Assembly: GCF_018139145.2 (NCBI RefSeq)
Contig: NC_059477.1
Location: 16,417,522 to 16,481,521, forward strand
DNA: 64,000 bases
Reading direction: 5' to 3'
Source of the DNA: Gymnogyps californianus
Taxonomy: Eukaryota > Chordata > Aves > Accipitriformes > Cathartidae
Made by a program: the position numbers and the translations under genes. Positions 14,901 to 28,471 of the stretch are shown here, in pieces. The notes under the pieces were generated by a model that was given only the letters and a program-made list of their open reading frames with translations, was not told the origin of the DNA and made no database searches. The first letter of the stretch is position 1, and each line of letters starts with the position of its first letter.

Positions 14901-17900
14901 AGGCTTGATACTGGACAATAAAAGACGAATCACTAATAAGAAATGGTATCCCAGAACTTGAACATAGCAGTGTGCATTGCTGTGTCAAGTACTTGCTTTA
15001 TATCTGGGTTTGATAATGGACTAGTATGCTTCACAAAGCCTAGGTTGAACACAGATTATATAGAAAAATGGTCTTCCAAAGGATCAGTTTTCATTGTCCT
15101 CTTACATTTACACACACCACCTGAGTTTGAGAATAGGGTGCAAGAGGGCAGTAGTGAGGACATAAGTATCTTGTAGGCAGTACAAAATCTTGCCACATTA
15201 AAAACAAAAACCTCTTACCTCTGAGGGTACCCACTTTGTTTCTTCCCTGTTCTCAACTTTTATATAAAGGAAGGATATAAGGAGCTGATCTCATGTCTTT
15301 TTGCTGTTTCTGTTTGCACCTTTGCATAGGTTGTGCGGAATGGCTTAGATTTTATACCTGTTTGTGGAGGGCTCTTGATCTAGAAGCTCATCTGAAGGCC
15401 CAGGTTGATGCCCTTGAAACCAGTGCTAAGGTCAGACTAGTAAGTAACTTGCACATCTCCCTGTCCAGGACTCAGTCCAGCTGAAAGATCTGTGGAAGAA
15501 AATCTGCCATCACAACAGTGGGATGGAGTTTCAAGATCATCGCTACTGGCTGCGGACACATCCCAACTGCATTGTGGGAAAAGAGCTGGTCAACTGGCTC
15601 ATCAGAAATGGGCACATAACCACAAGGTAATCCTGATGCTTTAGGACAGCAGGTGTCTCCTGTCTCTGTGACAGGAGGCTGTGAGTTTTAGCTGATGTAG
15701 AGTACCTTAGACTGCAGAGATAGACCCCTGTGCGGGGAGATGAGAAAGAAAGAAAGTTCAGATCTCTTCTTTACTGCCTACCAAAGCAGGTAGGATTCTG
15801 ACTCCATGTGGCCCAAAACAACAGGGCACAGGGGGCTCTCTGGTTTGGGAGCCAGTGTGGGAGGCAGCTTATGGGACAAATATCACTCAAACAGTTGGAG
15901 AACAGTGAGTGTATTACAAAGACTGTCCAAAAGTGTTCACTGATACTCCAAAGGGCAAGTCTGCCCCTCGGATCAGAAATCACTAATAGCGTTTGATAGC
16001 TAAATTTTTGGTGGGGCTGGCAGGCTCTTAACCTTGTGAGTATAAAGAATCTGGTGTTTTTAACTATGTGAGAGGTGGATAAAACTGAGATGGTTCTTAA
16101 GTGTAGAGCAACAGTCCTCACTCAGCAGAGATGCTCACTATATATAACTAAAGCTAACAATATTGGAGGAGCACAAAGAATATGTCTTAATCATCTGTTG
16201 GACACCTCAGCTGAGTTTAGGGTACTAGCAGTCTCTTCATCTAGCTCCATACTTGAACCAGTACATTCTGCTGCCTCTCCACAATATTTTGTGTCTGGTT
16301 AAACATGGCAATGGGATACTGATGGGTCAAACAGTGCGTAGCAAATGACTCTTTCCTTGTGTAGCATGTTTGTGCCATAAACCACGTGTGTTTCGAACTA
16401 GGCTTAGAAGACCATCTCTATTCTTATACCTCCAGGGTCCAAGCCATTGCAATAGGACAAGCGTTGGTTGATGGACGCTGGCTAGAATGTGTCAGTCATC
16501 ATGATCAGCTCTTCAGAGATGAGTATGCTCTCTACAGACCGTTACAGGTAAAAGGAGTAGGAAAGCTATAGTTCTTGCTGGGTTTGGCGGCTGACTAGAA
16601 TCTTTTCTAATCCTGTTCTCAGCAGCCGTTGTATGTTTTCTAAATCAGCTCTCCTGTAGAGAATTGGGGTCCAGGCCTTTTTCCTTAGTGGTTTAAAGCA
16701 TGAGGAAGAGGCATTTGCCCAGAAAGCTTTGGGGCTGTCCTCTGTGGAGGATGTGTTGTTACACGTAGTGCTGCCTAAAGTGGAGGAAAGGGTCTAATCT
16801 AGGCCAGTGCCTCTCATGGTGGACATCTTCCACGGAGGCCTTGGAATGGCACAGCCTGTGGTTGTGGCAGCTGTGCTATCATGTGTAGAATCTAGAATCT
16901 GTGTGCAATTACTGGTGACTGAAACACAATGGTCGTCTTCTGTTTCAAAATTCCTTCTTTAAAAACTTCGAAAGAAGGGATATTTTAGATATACAGTATT
17001 GGATTTTCTTATATATTGTATTGGTAACCTTCTTCTGATCTCCAGTGATAAAGAATTCAGTACCTTAGCCACATGATGCAAGATTGGGAGGGGGTATTTG
17101 TCATGCCTCCCAAATAGGACTGGCTAGCTGAGAGGGAGGCAGGGAACAGTGACCTGAGATGCTATCCTACCATATTTCATTGCAATCAGACTTGTTGAGG
17201 GTTAAGAGCAGTCACTGGCCTGAGTGACTGCATTGGTCTTTTTAACTTGAACAAGGTATCTCTGTAGCCTCTCTGTTACCTGAAAGCATTCAGTTGAGAG
17301 TCTTCCAGGTTCTGCAGCTTCTCACAAGAAAGAATGGCTCAGCTGTCCCATGGACCTCAGTCAGAAAGCTTGCAGCCATTAGTATCTTGTCTTCCTCGTG
17401 CAGTTCAGCTCTTGGCCACAGTCACGTGGTCTTCCATTGAGCTTGCTCTGGGCTTTAGCTGGCATTTCAGCTAGTTAACTGCACTGTTTCAGTTTGCTAG
17501 TAAGAGCTAGCCCTCAGCTAGCAAGTGCTTGTGGATCTCTGTTTATAACTGTTTGTAAGGGGCTTATGTTATTCAAGGTTTAAAGCCAATTCTTGTTCTC
17601 ATCAGCTGAAAGCACTGTCTGATCTCATTTCTCCTGGACGAGAGTCAGGAGAAGCAGTGTGGTTGACTCAGTTCCTTGCCGCGCTCACTGTAGCCAAAGG
17701 AATGATAGTGAGAACTTCCTCTTGAGGTGACTGGAGGTATCAGGATGGCTGATGGAAATTGCTCAGATGCTCTCCAGGTTCTCTGGCACTCTAGCCAGGC
17801 TTTGTTTTGACGCAGTAGCCCCAGCTAGAGCCTGACTTCTGAGTGAAACTCTTAGAGCTACTTTGGTCAGTCACAGAACTCCTCTGGTAACTTAGAATTA

Positions 17901-20900
17901 GCCTCCACCAAAAACTGCATGTGCTGGTTTCTGGGCAAAGGATATGGTCATCACCCACCGTGGCTGGGGATAGGAAGCATTCAAAACTGCTTAGCTGGAT
18001 GTGGTGACAGAAAATGTGCAGTAGAATAAACTTGTCCTTTAGGGCCACTTAGTCACAACTTGTGTGGAGGTGGGGAGGAGGCAGAGACTAAGCACGTGGG
18101 AAGTGTAAAGAAATACTTGTTTCCTGTCCCAAAGAGTTCCTATTTCATGCCAAGGGGGGTGGCTCTATGACTAACCTGGCTCAGCCCACTGAGAGTATCC
18201 TCTGATTTTTACGATGTCTGATCTGCATTTGTAGCAGGCTGCTTTCTAAGGCTGATTAATATTTCAGCAGAGCTGCACTTTAACACCTTTTTTCTTCCTT
18301 GTCTTATAGAGCACGGAGTTCTCAGAAACCCCATCTCCAGACAGTGACTCTGTGAACTCTGTAGAGGGGCACTCTGAGCCATCCTGGTTCAAAGACATCA
18401 AGTTTGATGACAGTGACACAGAGCAGATTGCTGATGAAGGAGAAGATAACTTAGGCAGTGAGTTTCACCTGGGTCTTGTTCTCACTCTGCCTTCTTCCTT
18501 GTTATCCCCGGTCCTTTGGGACATAGTAGTTTAACCATGTCTTGCTTTATGTGTGTGTGTGTGTTCATGTGTGCGTGCATGGGGCTGTAAGGATCTAAGC
18601 AAACTATAAGCTAGCTAGTCCTCCTGTTTCTTATGATGGATACAGTACTTTGTATTTAGTGGAACTGGTAAAGCTTCATACTTCTAATGGAGGAGAAGCA
18701 TGTAAATTGCTGCCTTGTGTTTCTCAGGCAGACTTCTGCTTGATTTGGGCCCTGCAGTAATGCACTAAAGAATGACCAATATGTCAGCATGCACACATGA
18801 AGATAAGACTAGAACTATGAAAATACTGTATTCCTGTAGTATTGCACACTGGTCTTTATGTATTAAAGACAATTTTTCTCCTCTCCGGTACCCTCATGAT
18901 ACCCATTTGAACCCTTCTCCTCCCTGTATCTTCCCCCCTTACCCAACACTAAAAGACTCCGCCAGTCCTAGCAAGCGCACTTCAGTCAGCAGCTTCCAGT
19001 CCACAATGGACAGTGATTCAGCCGCCTCCATCAGCCTGAACGTGGAGCTGGACAACGTGAACTTCCATATCAAGAAGCACTCCAAGTACCCACATGTGCC
19101 CCCTCACCCTGCCGACCAAAAAGGTATGAGGTAGTCACCAGCTGGAGTTGCACATGATGGAGAGCTGGGCCCTAATAATACTGACCTATTTGGACGCTAC
19201 TTTTGTAGCTGTCTTACAGAGGGGGAAATATGATATTTAGCTGGCACTTGCTTTCAGTTTTGGTGTGCTCACCTCTGAGGAGGCTCAGTAGACCTGTTGA
19301 AACACCTTCTCTGCAGAGTGTGTAACTTCCCCTGTGACTTTCTCTTTGCAGTTGAAGCAAAGTCTCCTGCCCATACATAATAGAGCAGATCCACATATAC
19401 AGTTTCTGGCTAACTGGGGTGGAAAAATAGTCTGTGCATAAACCAGTTTGATATGTGTCTCTACAGTTTGAGATTAAACTGGAAAAGCAAGCAAGAAAAA
19501 AACCCCAAACAAGAAATGAACAAAATTAACATGGAAGATCTCTGTGCTGACTTCTAATTGTACCTTAATAAGCTTACATTTGACAGAAGAATCTTACTGA
19601 TGAGCAATAAGGCCTGACTTAATCCATATATGTAACATTTCTTCAAAAGAGAACATCCACTTAAGCGAAGTAGGAAGAAATCAAATACTCAGTGTTGAAG
19701 ACTTCTTTTGAAAGTTTTTTCTCCTAAATAAGTGCTAAATTGAAAGACACTAACTATAAGCAAAATCCTTATCGAAAAAATGATGTGCCTGCCTGTTGAC
19801 AACTGCATTCTCTAAATTGGACAAGGGCTGACTGAAACCAGGGCTTGCCACTGGCTTGGGTCTAGTATATTATAGTTGCTTTACATGCTGGGTAGCAATT
19901 GATGTCTCTGCTCTGCTTCCTTACCTAAGGTTACATCAGCTTTGTAGACTTCTATCTTCGGCTGCTTCTAAGGAGTTTCTTATTCTTAATTATTGTTGCA
20001 CCCCAACCCTTCAGTATTTCCAACTTTAAAAGAAGATCCAGTGTTAAATAACTTTATGGACTTTAAATAACTTTAAATAACTTTAAATGGACTCCTAATG
20101 AATTCATCCTCCCATAAAGTCTAACGGATCTCTTTTGTTGTTATGGATCAGAATGCAAGACTTACCTTATGCTTGCATACAGATTGCATTTTCTGAAACT
20201 GTGAAATGGTCACTGAAGAGAGTGAGGGAGGAGAACTGGTCACAGCTGACTTTTAAAGTATGTTAGACATGGGAGAGAGAGTGAGGTAAATTAGAGTAGC
20301 ATTTATCAGTGCCTATTGTAGTCACCTTTTGTTATTTGCTAAAAATATGTCTAGAAGAAGGGAAACCTAACTGCTTATTTTTTCCCCCAAAGAGAGGAGC
20401 AGAGCAGATTAGAAATTTGAGTTGATGTCAGATGACTCAACAGTAGGGATGGGTTGTCAGCACTGCTGACACCAGCTTGTTATTGGTTCCTTTCAACTTG
20501 TTTCCAGCTCGTGCCCTAATCAAATGAAAAGCTAATGCAGCTGCAGGGAAGGAAAGGTGTGAAGAAGGAGAATATATCAATGAATTCCTTTTAGGAGGGA
20601 GGGATGCTGGATTAAGTGAGCTTGAAACAGGCCCAGGTGTGCTGCAGTATCCTATGAATTTACACCTGTAGCAGGTTTATCTTTATCAGTGTGTGTTGGC
20701 AGTAAAGCAGGCAGTAGTCAGTTTGGTTCTGGCCGGTGTTAAAGGACTTGTAGAGTGATAGTCCTGGTTTCAGACATATCTCAGTCTTTACCTCCTTATA
20801 CAAAAAGCAGTACATGATGAAGGGGAAACATAAGAGAGCCTACCTCTCTCGGAAACTGTTGACCAAATCAAGGCTTCTCATAGCCAGAACTGAAGCTCTT

Positions 20901-23900
20901 GTGAGAAGGATTTTGATGATGGAGAGCTCAGAGAAGATCAGCAGAAAAGGCAAGTGGTGAGGGGACTGAGAGAGACTTCTGTCTTTGAATTATATATGTT
21001 GGCAGCACTCTGCTGTCTTTGGTGAATCTCTGCTGACTGGTATTTATTATCTATTCCTGAAACGTGTGGTCTCTTGACCAGGTTATTCTGTAGGAGTGTA
21101 ATTCATAGTAGAAAACTGGGAACAATTCCTTTTAAGAGAATGGATTTCCCTTGAGGGGAAGGTATCAGTAATATGCCCAAAACTGTGATAGGGTGGAGGT
21201 GTGAGTCTTTAAAATGCACTGTGGAGAGGTAGGTAATATTCTGCAGCTTTTTGAAAAATCTGTATCCTCTGCAAATACAGAGGACTTACTGTACATCTTT
21301 TTTTGGATTCCTGGCATTAGAGTCTCTAGAGGAAAGACCTAACAGAGAGCAACAAGTTAAAATGAATGACAACATCCTGAATAGCAAGAAACACTTCTTG
21401 GCAATAGGGAGACTGAAATTTTGTAGGTACTTAGATGTTTGTTACTCAAGGCCTTCAAAAATTAGGTGGGACAAAACCCTGCAGTGCATACTGCAGTGCC
21501 TAGAGTAGTGAAATGGATGACTTCTAAAACTTTGTTCTGGAAGTATTAAAGTCAGAGTGCAAAGACTTTCACCTTGTGTTCTTGACTTATACTGGCTATA
21601 TTCAATAAAAGATGCCATCCAGGATGTTAGAGTATCACAATGATTAGACAGCCAACACTAGGTAGTTAAGCTTCTATGTAAAATGGGACATGGCTATTTT
21701 AAGAACAGAGTACTGTAGTCATTCAGCGACATGGTGTGTTTGCTGCTGTCAGGGGTCAGTAACTTTCCTATTATGTATTTGGCTTGATTTCTTTGGAATT
21801 GTCTTTTGTCCTTAGACTGGATGACAGTGACTTAATTTTCTTTGAAATAATGACGTGAAACTGAAGATCACACCCACCTTTTGAGGCTAGTAACTCAATT
21901 TCCTCACAACTGTGTAAATTACAATCATTGGGGGAGGACTGACAGGACAAAACATCAGTGCTAGAAGCACAGGTCAACTTTGATCTAAGCAGTTAGTGGA
22001 TTTCTTCAAATGATTAAGGGATATGCAATTTCCACCAGTCTCAGAGGTCAGCTGCTTTGAGGCAATGGCCTGTGATGTACCAGCTGTGTTTTAGAACAGC
22101 GGTTTGTATAGAGTCTGAGTCTAATGGCAGGACTTCTTGTGATGTTATACGCTGACTAATGTCTGGTGTGTTTCCATGAAATTCTAGTGACTCCAAGTTA
22201 GCTGGCTTGTAGTATCTTACAAGTGAATATAATGACTCATTTACAGTATCATCTGCCTAAAGACAATGGTACTTTTTAGCGTGTATCAAAATGGGAAACA
22301 ATAAGATTGCTTTCTGCATTTAAACTGGGGGAAGAGATTAAGTGACTTATTTTAAATGTGGGTTTTAATTGGTCTTTTTAAAGAGATACAGTTATCAATA
22401 TGGGAAACTTTTTTTTTTCTAAATGTCCTTGCAGCCAGATATCCTTGATCCTGGTAGCAGGTATTTTGGGTAGTTAGTTTTTGATGTCTGCGTCTAGTTA
22501 GGAAGGGGAAAGAGAAGAGGATCTGAGTAACCATGTCACAGTTTCTTATCACCATTGCTTGCAAGGCTTAGCGTGCTGTTGCCAGGATCCCTTTTGGTGC
22601 ACCTTTTTTTGAAAAGGTGCACCTCAGTTTTTGGTGGATATCTGTGAATGCCTGCGTCCTTGTTTGTGTATCTAGAGGAAAAGCTGTGGTTGCTGGCCAG
22701 TCTGTTTTGATGTTTAACCAGAGCAATCTGTAAGGTGTATAAAATCTGTACCTGCTGGTTTCCGTTGGAGACCTGTGAATTTCTTTGTGCCTTGTGGTAT
22801 TTGCTTCCAATGATGCCCTTGAATATCAGACCCAGGAATTTGTATGTTCTGGGGTGGGGCTTTTTGGTTCTTCTTTTGTTGTTTTGCTTTGGTGAAGCTG
22901 TTCAGGGGAGCTTGTAGGATAGTCTCTTGATAGCTAACTGCTTGCAGACAAGGCTACAAAATATGCTACAGGAACCTCTTCCACCCCCCAACATTCTGTG
23001 GAGCATGATGCACGTAGGGATGATGTGAGGCAAGAAATGTGCATGTTAGCCACTCTCACAGTCTCAAACTCACACCTATGAGTGTGTTACCTCTTCTTAG
23101 ACTGGACAGATACGGTGTCTTACCTTGTCAGGAACTTCCCTTGGGCACAACTGGAAGCAAAGTTATAGGAGGTGAAGCTGTATCGAAGAGAAGTGTTCCT
23201 GGTTTGGAGGTGCCACCTGTGTCTTTGTCCAGAGCATAACTAAGGTTAGGTTTCAGCTGGGGTTAACTCCTGCCTTGGCCGTGCCAGTCAGGGATATGTC
23301 AGACCTAATTTGAGTGTGTTCACAGTAAGAGCTGTTGCCCTGAGGCTGTTGCAAGGTTGAGAGGGATGGAGGTGCTAGTGTACATGCTCATGTGTAGGTA
23401 CAGCATGACATGACTTTCTCTAGGTAGTCTGTGGAGCTGTGGGTGGTGAATGAATGCTGAGGGTGAGCCAGCTTTTATCAAGCAGGAGGTTGCTTGTAAT
23501 GCTAAACTTTTCATCTAAGCAAGAGATGAAAGGAATCTGCAAATAACCATTATGCTGCAAGGGAGGCTTGCAACTTCTCTTTGGTACATTGATCATCTAT
23601 TGAGTATCTGTTCGCAAACTTGGCAACTGCAGCCAAGCTCAGATTTTTAAGCTGATGGCATGTAAGGGGTCTCTTGAGTGCTGCTGTTCAGAGACTTGTG
23701 ATTGCTTGTGTCCTGTCAACTTTCTGTTGCTTTCTGTTGGTGCCTGAAAGCTGCCTGGCTTTGCATTCTGTTTGTGGCAGTAGGTCTGGACCATTCTCAG
23801 GAAAGGTGATAAACGGTTAGCTTTGGACTTCGGATCATCATGCTGTATAAGCAGTTGGACTGTTGCTCTTGTTTTCCCACTGTACAATCCCTTTTTGTAG

Positions 23901-26900
23901 AAGCAAGGAACCAACTAAAGGCACAACAAGCTAATGGCCTCTGGAGAAAACAAGCTTGTTGTAGCCAGCCAGCCTGCATGAAAGATGAAGATCTAGCAAG
24001 CTAAACAAGTGTAGTAGATGGAGCTTCATCCTATTTCCCATATGTAAAGTGATATATAACTCTTGCTTTCCTTTGTTGCTGGGAGTCCACCTCTGGCAGC
24101 ATGGATTCCTCAAAACACTTTAAACTGTTTTAGACGCTAGACTTCTAGCTCTTGAAAGGCAGGCTGTATTTTGTTTCCTTCACTGTGTAAGATAAATCTT
24201 ATGGCTGGTCTCTCCGTCAGTCTGAGATACTTCATTGGAGTGTGAGAGCAAAATGGCTTCTGAAGCTGCATTTTTAGACCAGAGTGAGGAGGCTGTTCCC
24301 TGTTTGGACATTCCCACGGTGTCTGCTCGCAGCTTACACATTTGTATTCAGATCTAGAAAAGTGTGGTGTGGGTGAATTGGAAAAGCAAACTCTTAACTC
24401 CTAGTTCAGTCTTTGCTTGTGTCTACTTTGTTTGTTTTGTTTCTTCACAGTAATAAGTACTATTTTCTTGTTGTCTTAGAACTTTTTGATAGAACAAGAA
24501 TGAGAGGATATTCTTGTCTTGACCACTCATCAAGCTGTTGCTAAATTGGTGACTAAACACTTAGATGAGTAACGCTGCTGCTTCTGGTGTGGGTGTGTAC
24601 ATCGTAATTACATGGGTGCACCAATGTAACCTGTCATTTTTTTTGTCTCCGCCTATCTCCCTCTTCTCTCTTCTTCCAGAGTACTTGAATCCTGAAAACG
24701 GAGGGCAGCAGATGTTCTCTATAAGTGATGCTTTTATTAAAGGTAAGGAGAAACTTCAAATGTTGCTGTTGTGCGGTTTTAATACAATGATGAAAACTCC
24801 TCAATACTCCTTTAACAGGGCATTGACCCTTTAGAAATATTTACTTGACAGTAAATCTGAATTTATTTATGGCAAAACTGATATATAAACTCTACTCCAA
24901 CTTTTCTGAATGCACTTGAAGCTTAAATTTCTTTCACTTCTCAGATTTCTTCATTCAAAAGCACTCAAAGAAAAGCTTTTACTTTTTTTTTTTTTTAAAT
25001 AAGTGTAAGTGGCAAGTCTGTTCACAACTTCCCCACCCGCAAACTTATGTAACAGACACCAATTTTAACTTTCTGTGCAAGCAAATGAAGATGTGATATG
25101 ATTAATTGCACTGCTTCTACAGAGTAGCTTAAAGCTTTATCTCTTAAAGCTTTCTGGGTTTCCTGTCATCATCACCACTACTACTTCTGAAATAAAAGGC
25201 CATTAGACACAGTTGTGAGTTTTAAAATCCATGTGCCTTCCAATATCGTGGCCAAGTGCACTTGTGGGCTTTATTTCTCCCAGTTAATGCTGTTAATTTT
25301 GGTGAGCTTGTAAGAGGAGGAAATAAGGGGGAAACCCCAATGTCTGTGCAGCCAGAAAAATAAAGTCTTTGATTAAACTGATGCTTAGTTTTTAACTCAG
25401 CTTTGGCAGGAGAAAGGAAAGGGGGAAAAACCAATGTAACTTCTGTTAATCTTCTACACAGCTAATTTTGGGTATGGAGCATCTGGAAGAAGTTAATTGT
25501 TTTTTTTAAAGAGTCTGTTTTTCAATAGTCCTGCTCAGATTACTATTGTATAAGGGTTTTGCCATTGTGTCGTGCACTCTGAGGAGTTCTAAGCTTGAAC
25601 TCTGAAGGCTTACATACTTGCTGATGAAAATTTATACGCTGCTAGCATAAATGACTTACAATATAGTCAGCCATTATGAGAATGGGGAAGTTTATAACTT
25701 CCCTCTGTAATATCATAATACCTGTGTGGGAAATAACCTAGTAACTCTTTCAAAGCACAGAAACCTGTGCTGAAGTAACCTCTCATCTTGGTACTGCAAA
25801 ACAGAGAACAGCTCTAAGGAGTTACTACACAATATAGTGATTGAAAGCGGCAGGCTCCCTCCAAGTGAGGAGTGTCTTATACTGTTGAAACATGCTTTCT
25901 GTTTCCAAAACCAGAAATGGCTATAGTTCATGCTGACATTTAGGATTTAAAAAATTGTACTCAGTGGATATAGCCTTCATTGGCATCCTGTTTGTCATAG
26001 TGGAGAAATACCTGTGTATACGATAGTTAGGTGGATGGAGGTAAGAGGATGTGCTGAGATCTTTTGAAAAGCTTGTGCCGCTTTCCTGACAGAAGATCCT
26101 TGAGAATTCTGTAGTATTAAATACCGTGACATAAGCTAGATGAACCAGCCTGCTGGCAGCTCCCTCTGCACCTGAGCAGCAAAGAGGTGGTGTGTGGGAT
26201 CAGGGCTGCAAGTCACATAAAGATTCAAAAGTCTGACAAATGAATTGGTAGCATAGCATTTCTTTAAAATACATTTGGGAGATGCGCTAAACACGGCCTT
26301 TACCAAGGTATTTTTGGTACTTGTGCTGCAGCCTGAATGAAATAACTAGATCTTTTAATGCCACTTATACATAGATGTCTTCAAAGCGGCAGCTTTTTGT
26401 GGATCAAATTAGTGCCTTTGACCAATGTGCTAAGTCTAAAAGGCATTATGATTATGTATTATGAATATACATGATATTTGGAATTTGCTGCTTATTTATA
26501 GGCAAAACTGGGATATAAGATTTTTTTTCCCTGTCTTAACAAACTTGGTAACAGTTCAATTCCAGAAGAGAAAACAGTCTGCTCTATACTGGCAGTACAA
26601 GAATTTTAGTAGCTCACTTTTCCTTTGTACACTCACCACTGTTATACTCAATACTGTTTGCTGCATCATGTTACCATGACATCTAGTATTTCATGAGGCT
26701 TAGACTTCACTCTTAGTAAATTCTTTCCTTTTCAAAGTCGCCTTTCAGAAAGACACAGGCATTCAACTGTGACCTTGTATTAACAAGGTTTGTTTGTCTC
26801 TTGCAGAGTCATTATTCAACAGGAGGGTGGAGGAGAAGTCCAAAGAACTCTTTTTCACACCCCTAGGCTGGCACCACAGCAATCTGGATCTGCTGAGAGA

Positions 26901-28411
26901 AGAGAATGGGGAGAAACAAGCCATGGAAAGGCTGCTGTAAGAAACATGTAGAAAAAGGAATTTGCAGATCTTGAGTAACAATTCCTGAAGCCCCTCTATT
27001 CCACCAACTTTCAGTGGGACTTGATCTACAGTGGACAATACAAGGAACTAATTTGCATTAAGAAAACAGTATTTTTACAGTATATTTTGATTACTTTTTT
27101 CTGTGTGATTTTTATATATTGAAGTACAGGACCAGAGTTGACTGTAGAACGTTCTAGGCAGCTGTTCCTTCAGAGGACTTCCTGTACTGTAAATGTGAAG
27201 AAATGTACTTCTGACATGTGACTTCAACTAATCACCGCTCTCTATTTTTCTCATGAGAAATCTATTTGTTTTGCCTTTTTTACAGGTCTGCTAATCACAA
27301 CCACATGATGGCACTGCTTCAGCAGCTTCTGTACAATGAGTCCCTGTCACTGTCCTGGAGGGATATCATTGTACCTGTGGTCTGCCAGGTAGTTCAAACT
27401 GTACGTCCTGATGTCAAGAACAGAGATGATGACATGGATATCCGCCAGTTTGTCCACATCAAAAAAGTAAGTTTCAAACAGTGGATGTAGGGAAACAAAA
27501 GGATACAGTTGCTGGCAGCACCCCTTGTTTGAAGCGAAGAGTCCCCTTCCCACTGCCTTCAGCACGTTCAGTGGTGTAATTGGCCAACATGGCCTTTGGA
27601 TAAGGTGGGGTTCTAGAAAAAGTTGCACAGAAGGAACTTTGCATCCTGTGAAAGGTGCTCTAATGCCCTGGAGCTGACCTCTTCTTTCAGGCTGTAGGCT
27701 GTAGAAGGTAGCGAAGAGCAACACCTCTGTAATGACTTGCTTCCTCTTTTGGTTTCAGCTTGTTTTGTGCTTGGAGTGGAGATGTACTGAGTGCTGGATA
27801 AGTAGCTTGCAGGACTCTGTAGCAATCTATTGCCCTATAACTGTCCATTATGGAGGACTGAACTCCTCCCATGCCAAGCATAATGACTTTCTTCAAGAGG
27901 AAAACTTAATTGTTATGGGATGGTGCATCCAGTTCTGCCAGATGGGCCAGTGTTGACATTGTCAAACTGTAAGGCTGGAGTTGTGGCATGCAGTTTCTTC
28001 TGAGAGGCTGATGTGAAACTAACATCCAAGGAGCTAGTGTGACTGAGGATCAAAGGCTCGGGCTTATTTTTCTTTGGCAAAATTCACCTCAGGAGGCCTC
28101 TTGTGTTTGGAAGCCATGTAAGATATGAGGAGACCCTTATGGTGCTGGTGGTAGCTCTGTAGCATCTCTTCAGGCAGCATCAGTTGTTGCTGCCTCTCCT
28201 GAAACTCCAGTTCAAAGAGCATATGTTCAGAGGTGAAAGCTCTTCATAGCTCTCTGCTGTTTTCACATGCTGATAACAGAAATGTCCTCTGAAACATGTT
28301 ATTATAACCTGTTTCAAGTTGTTTATTACTCCTGTGATTGGTTGTAACTAGGCACACCAGTCAAGTGTCTGATGTGTTCACATAGCAGGTAGAGGTTTGT
28401 TTGGTTTTCTC

Positions 28412-28471
<60 letters not shown>

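Noticed and set aside
18452..18456. A possible GC-AG donor after TTAG in exon 8
   Set aside because: The canonical GTGAGT three bases later gives the right phase and the expected Asn-Ser-Ala-Ser join with exon 9.
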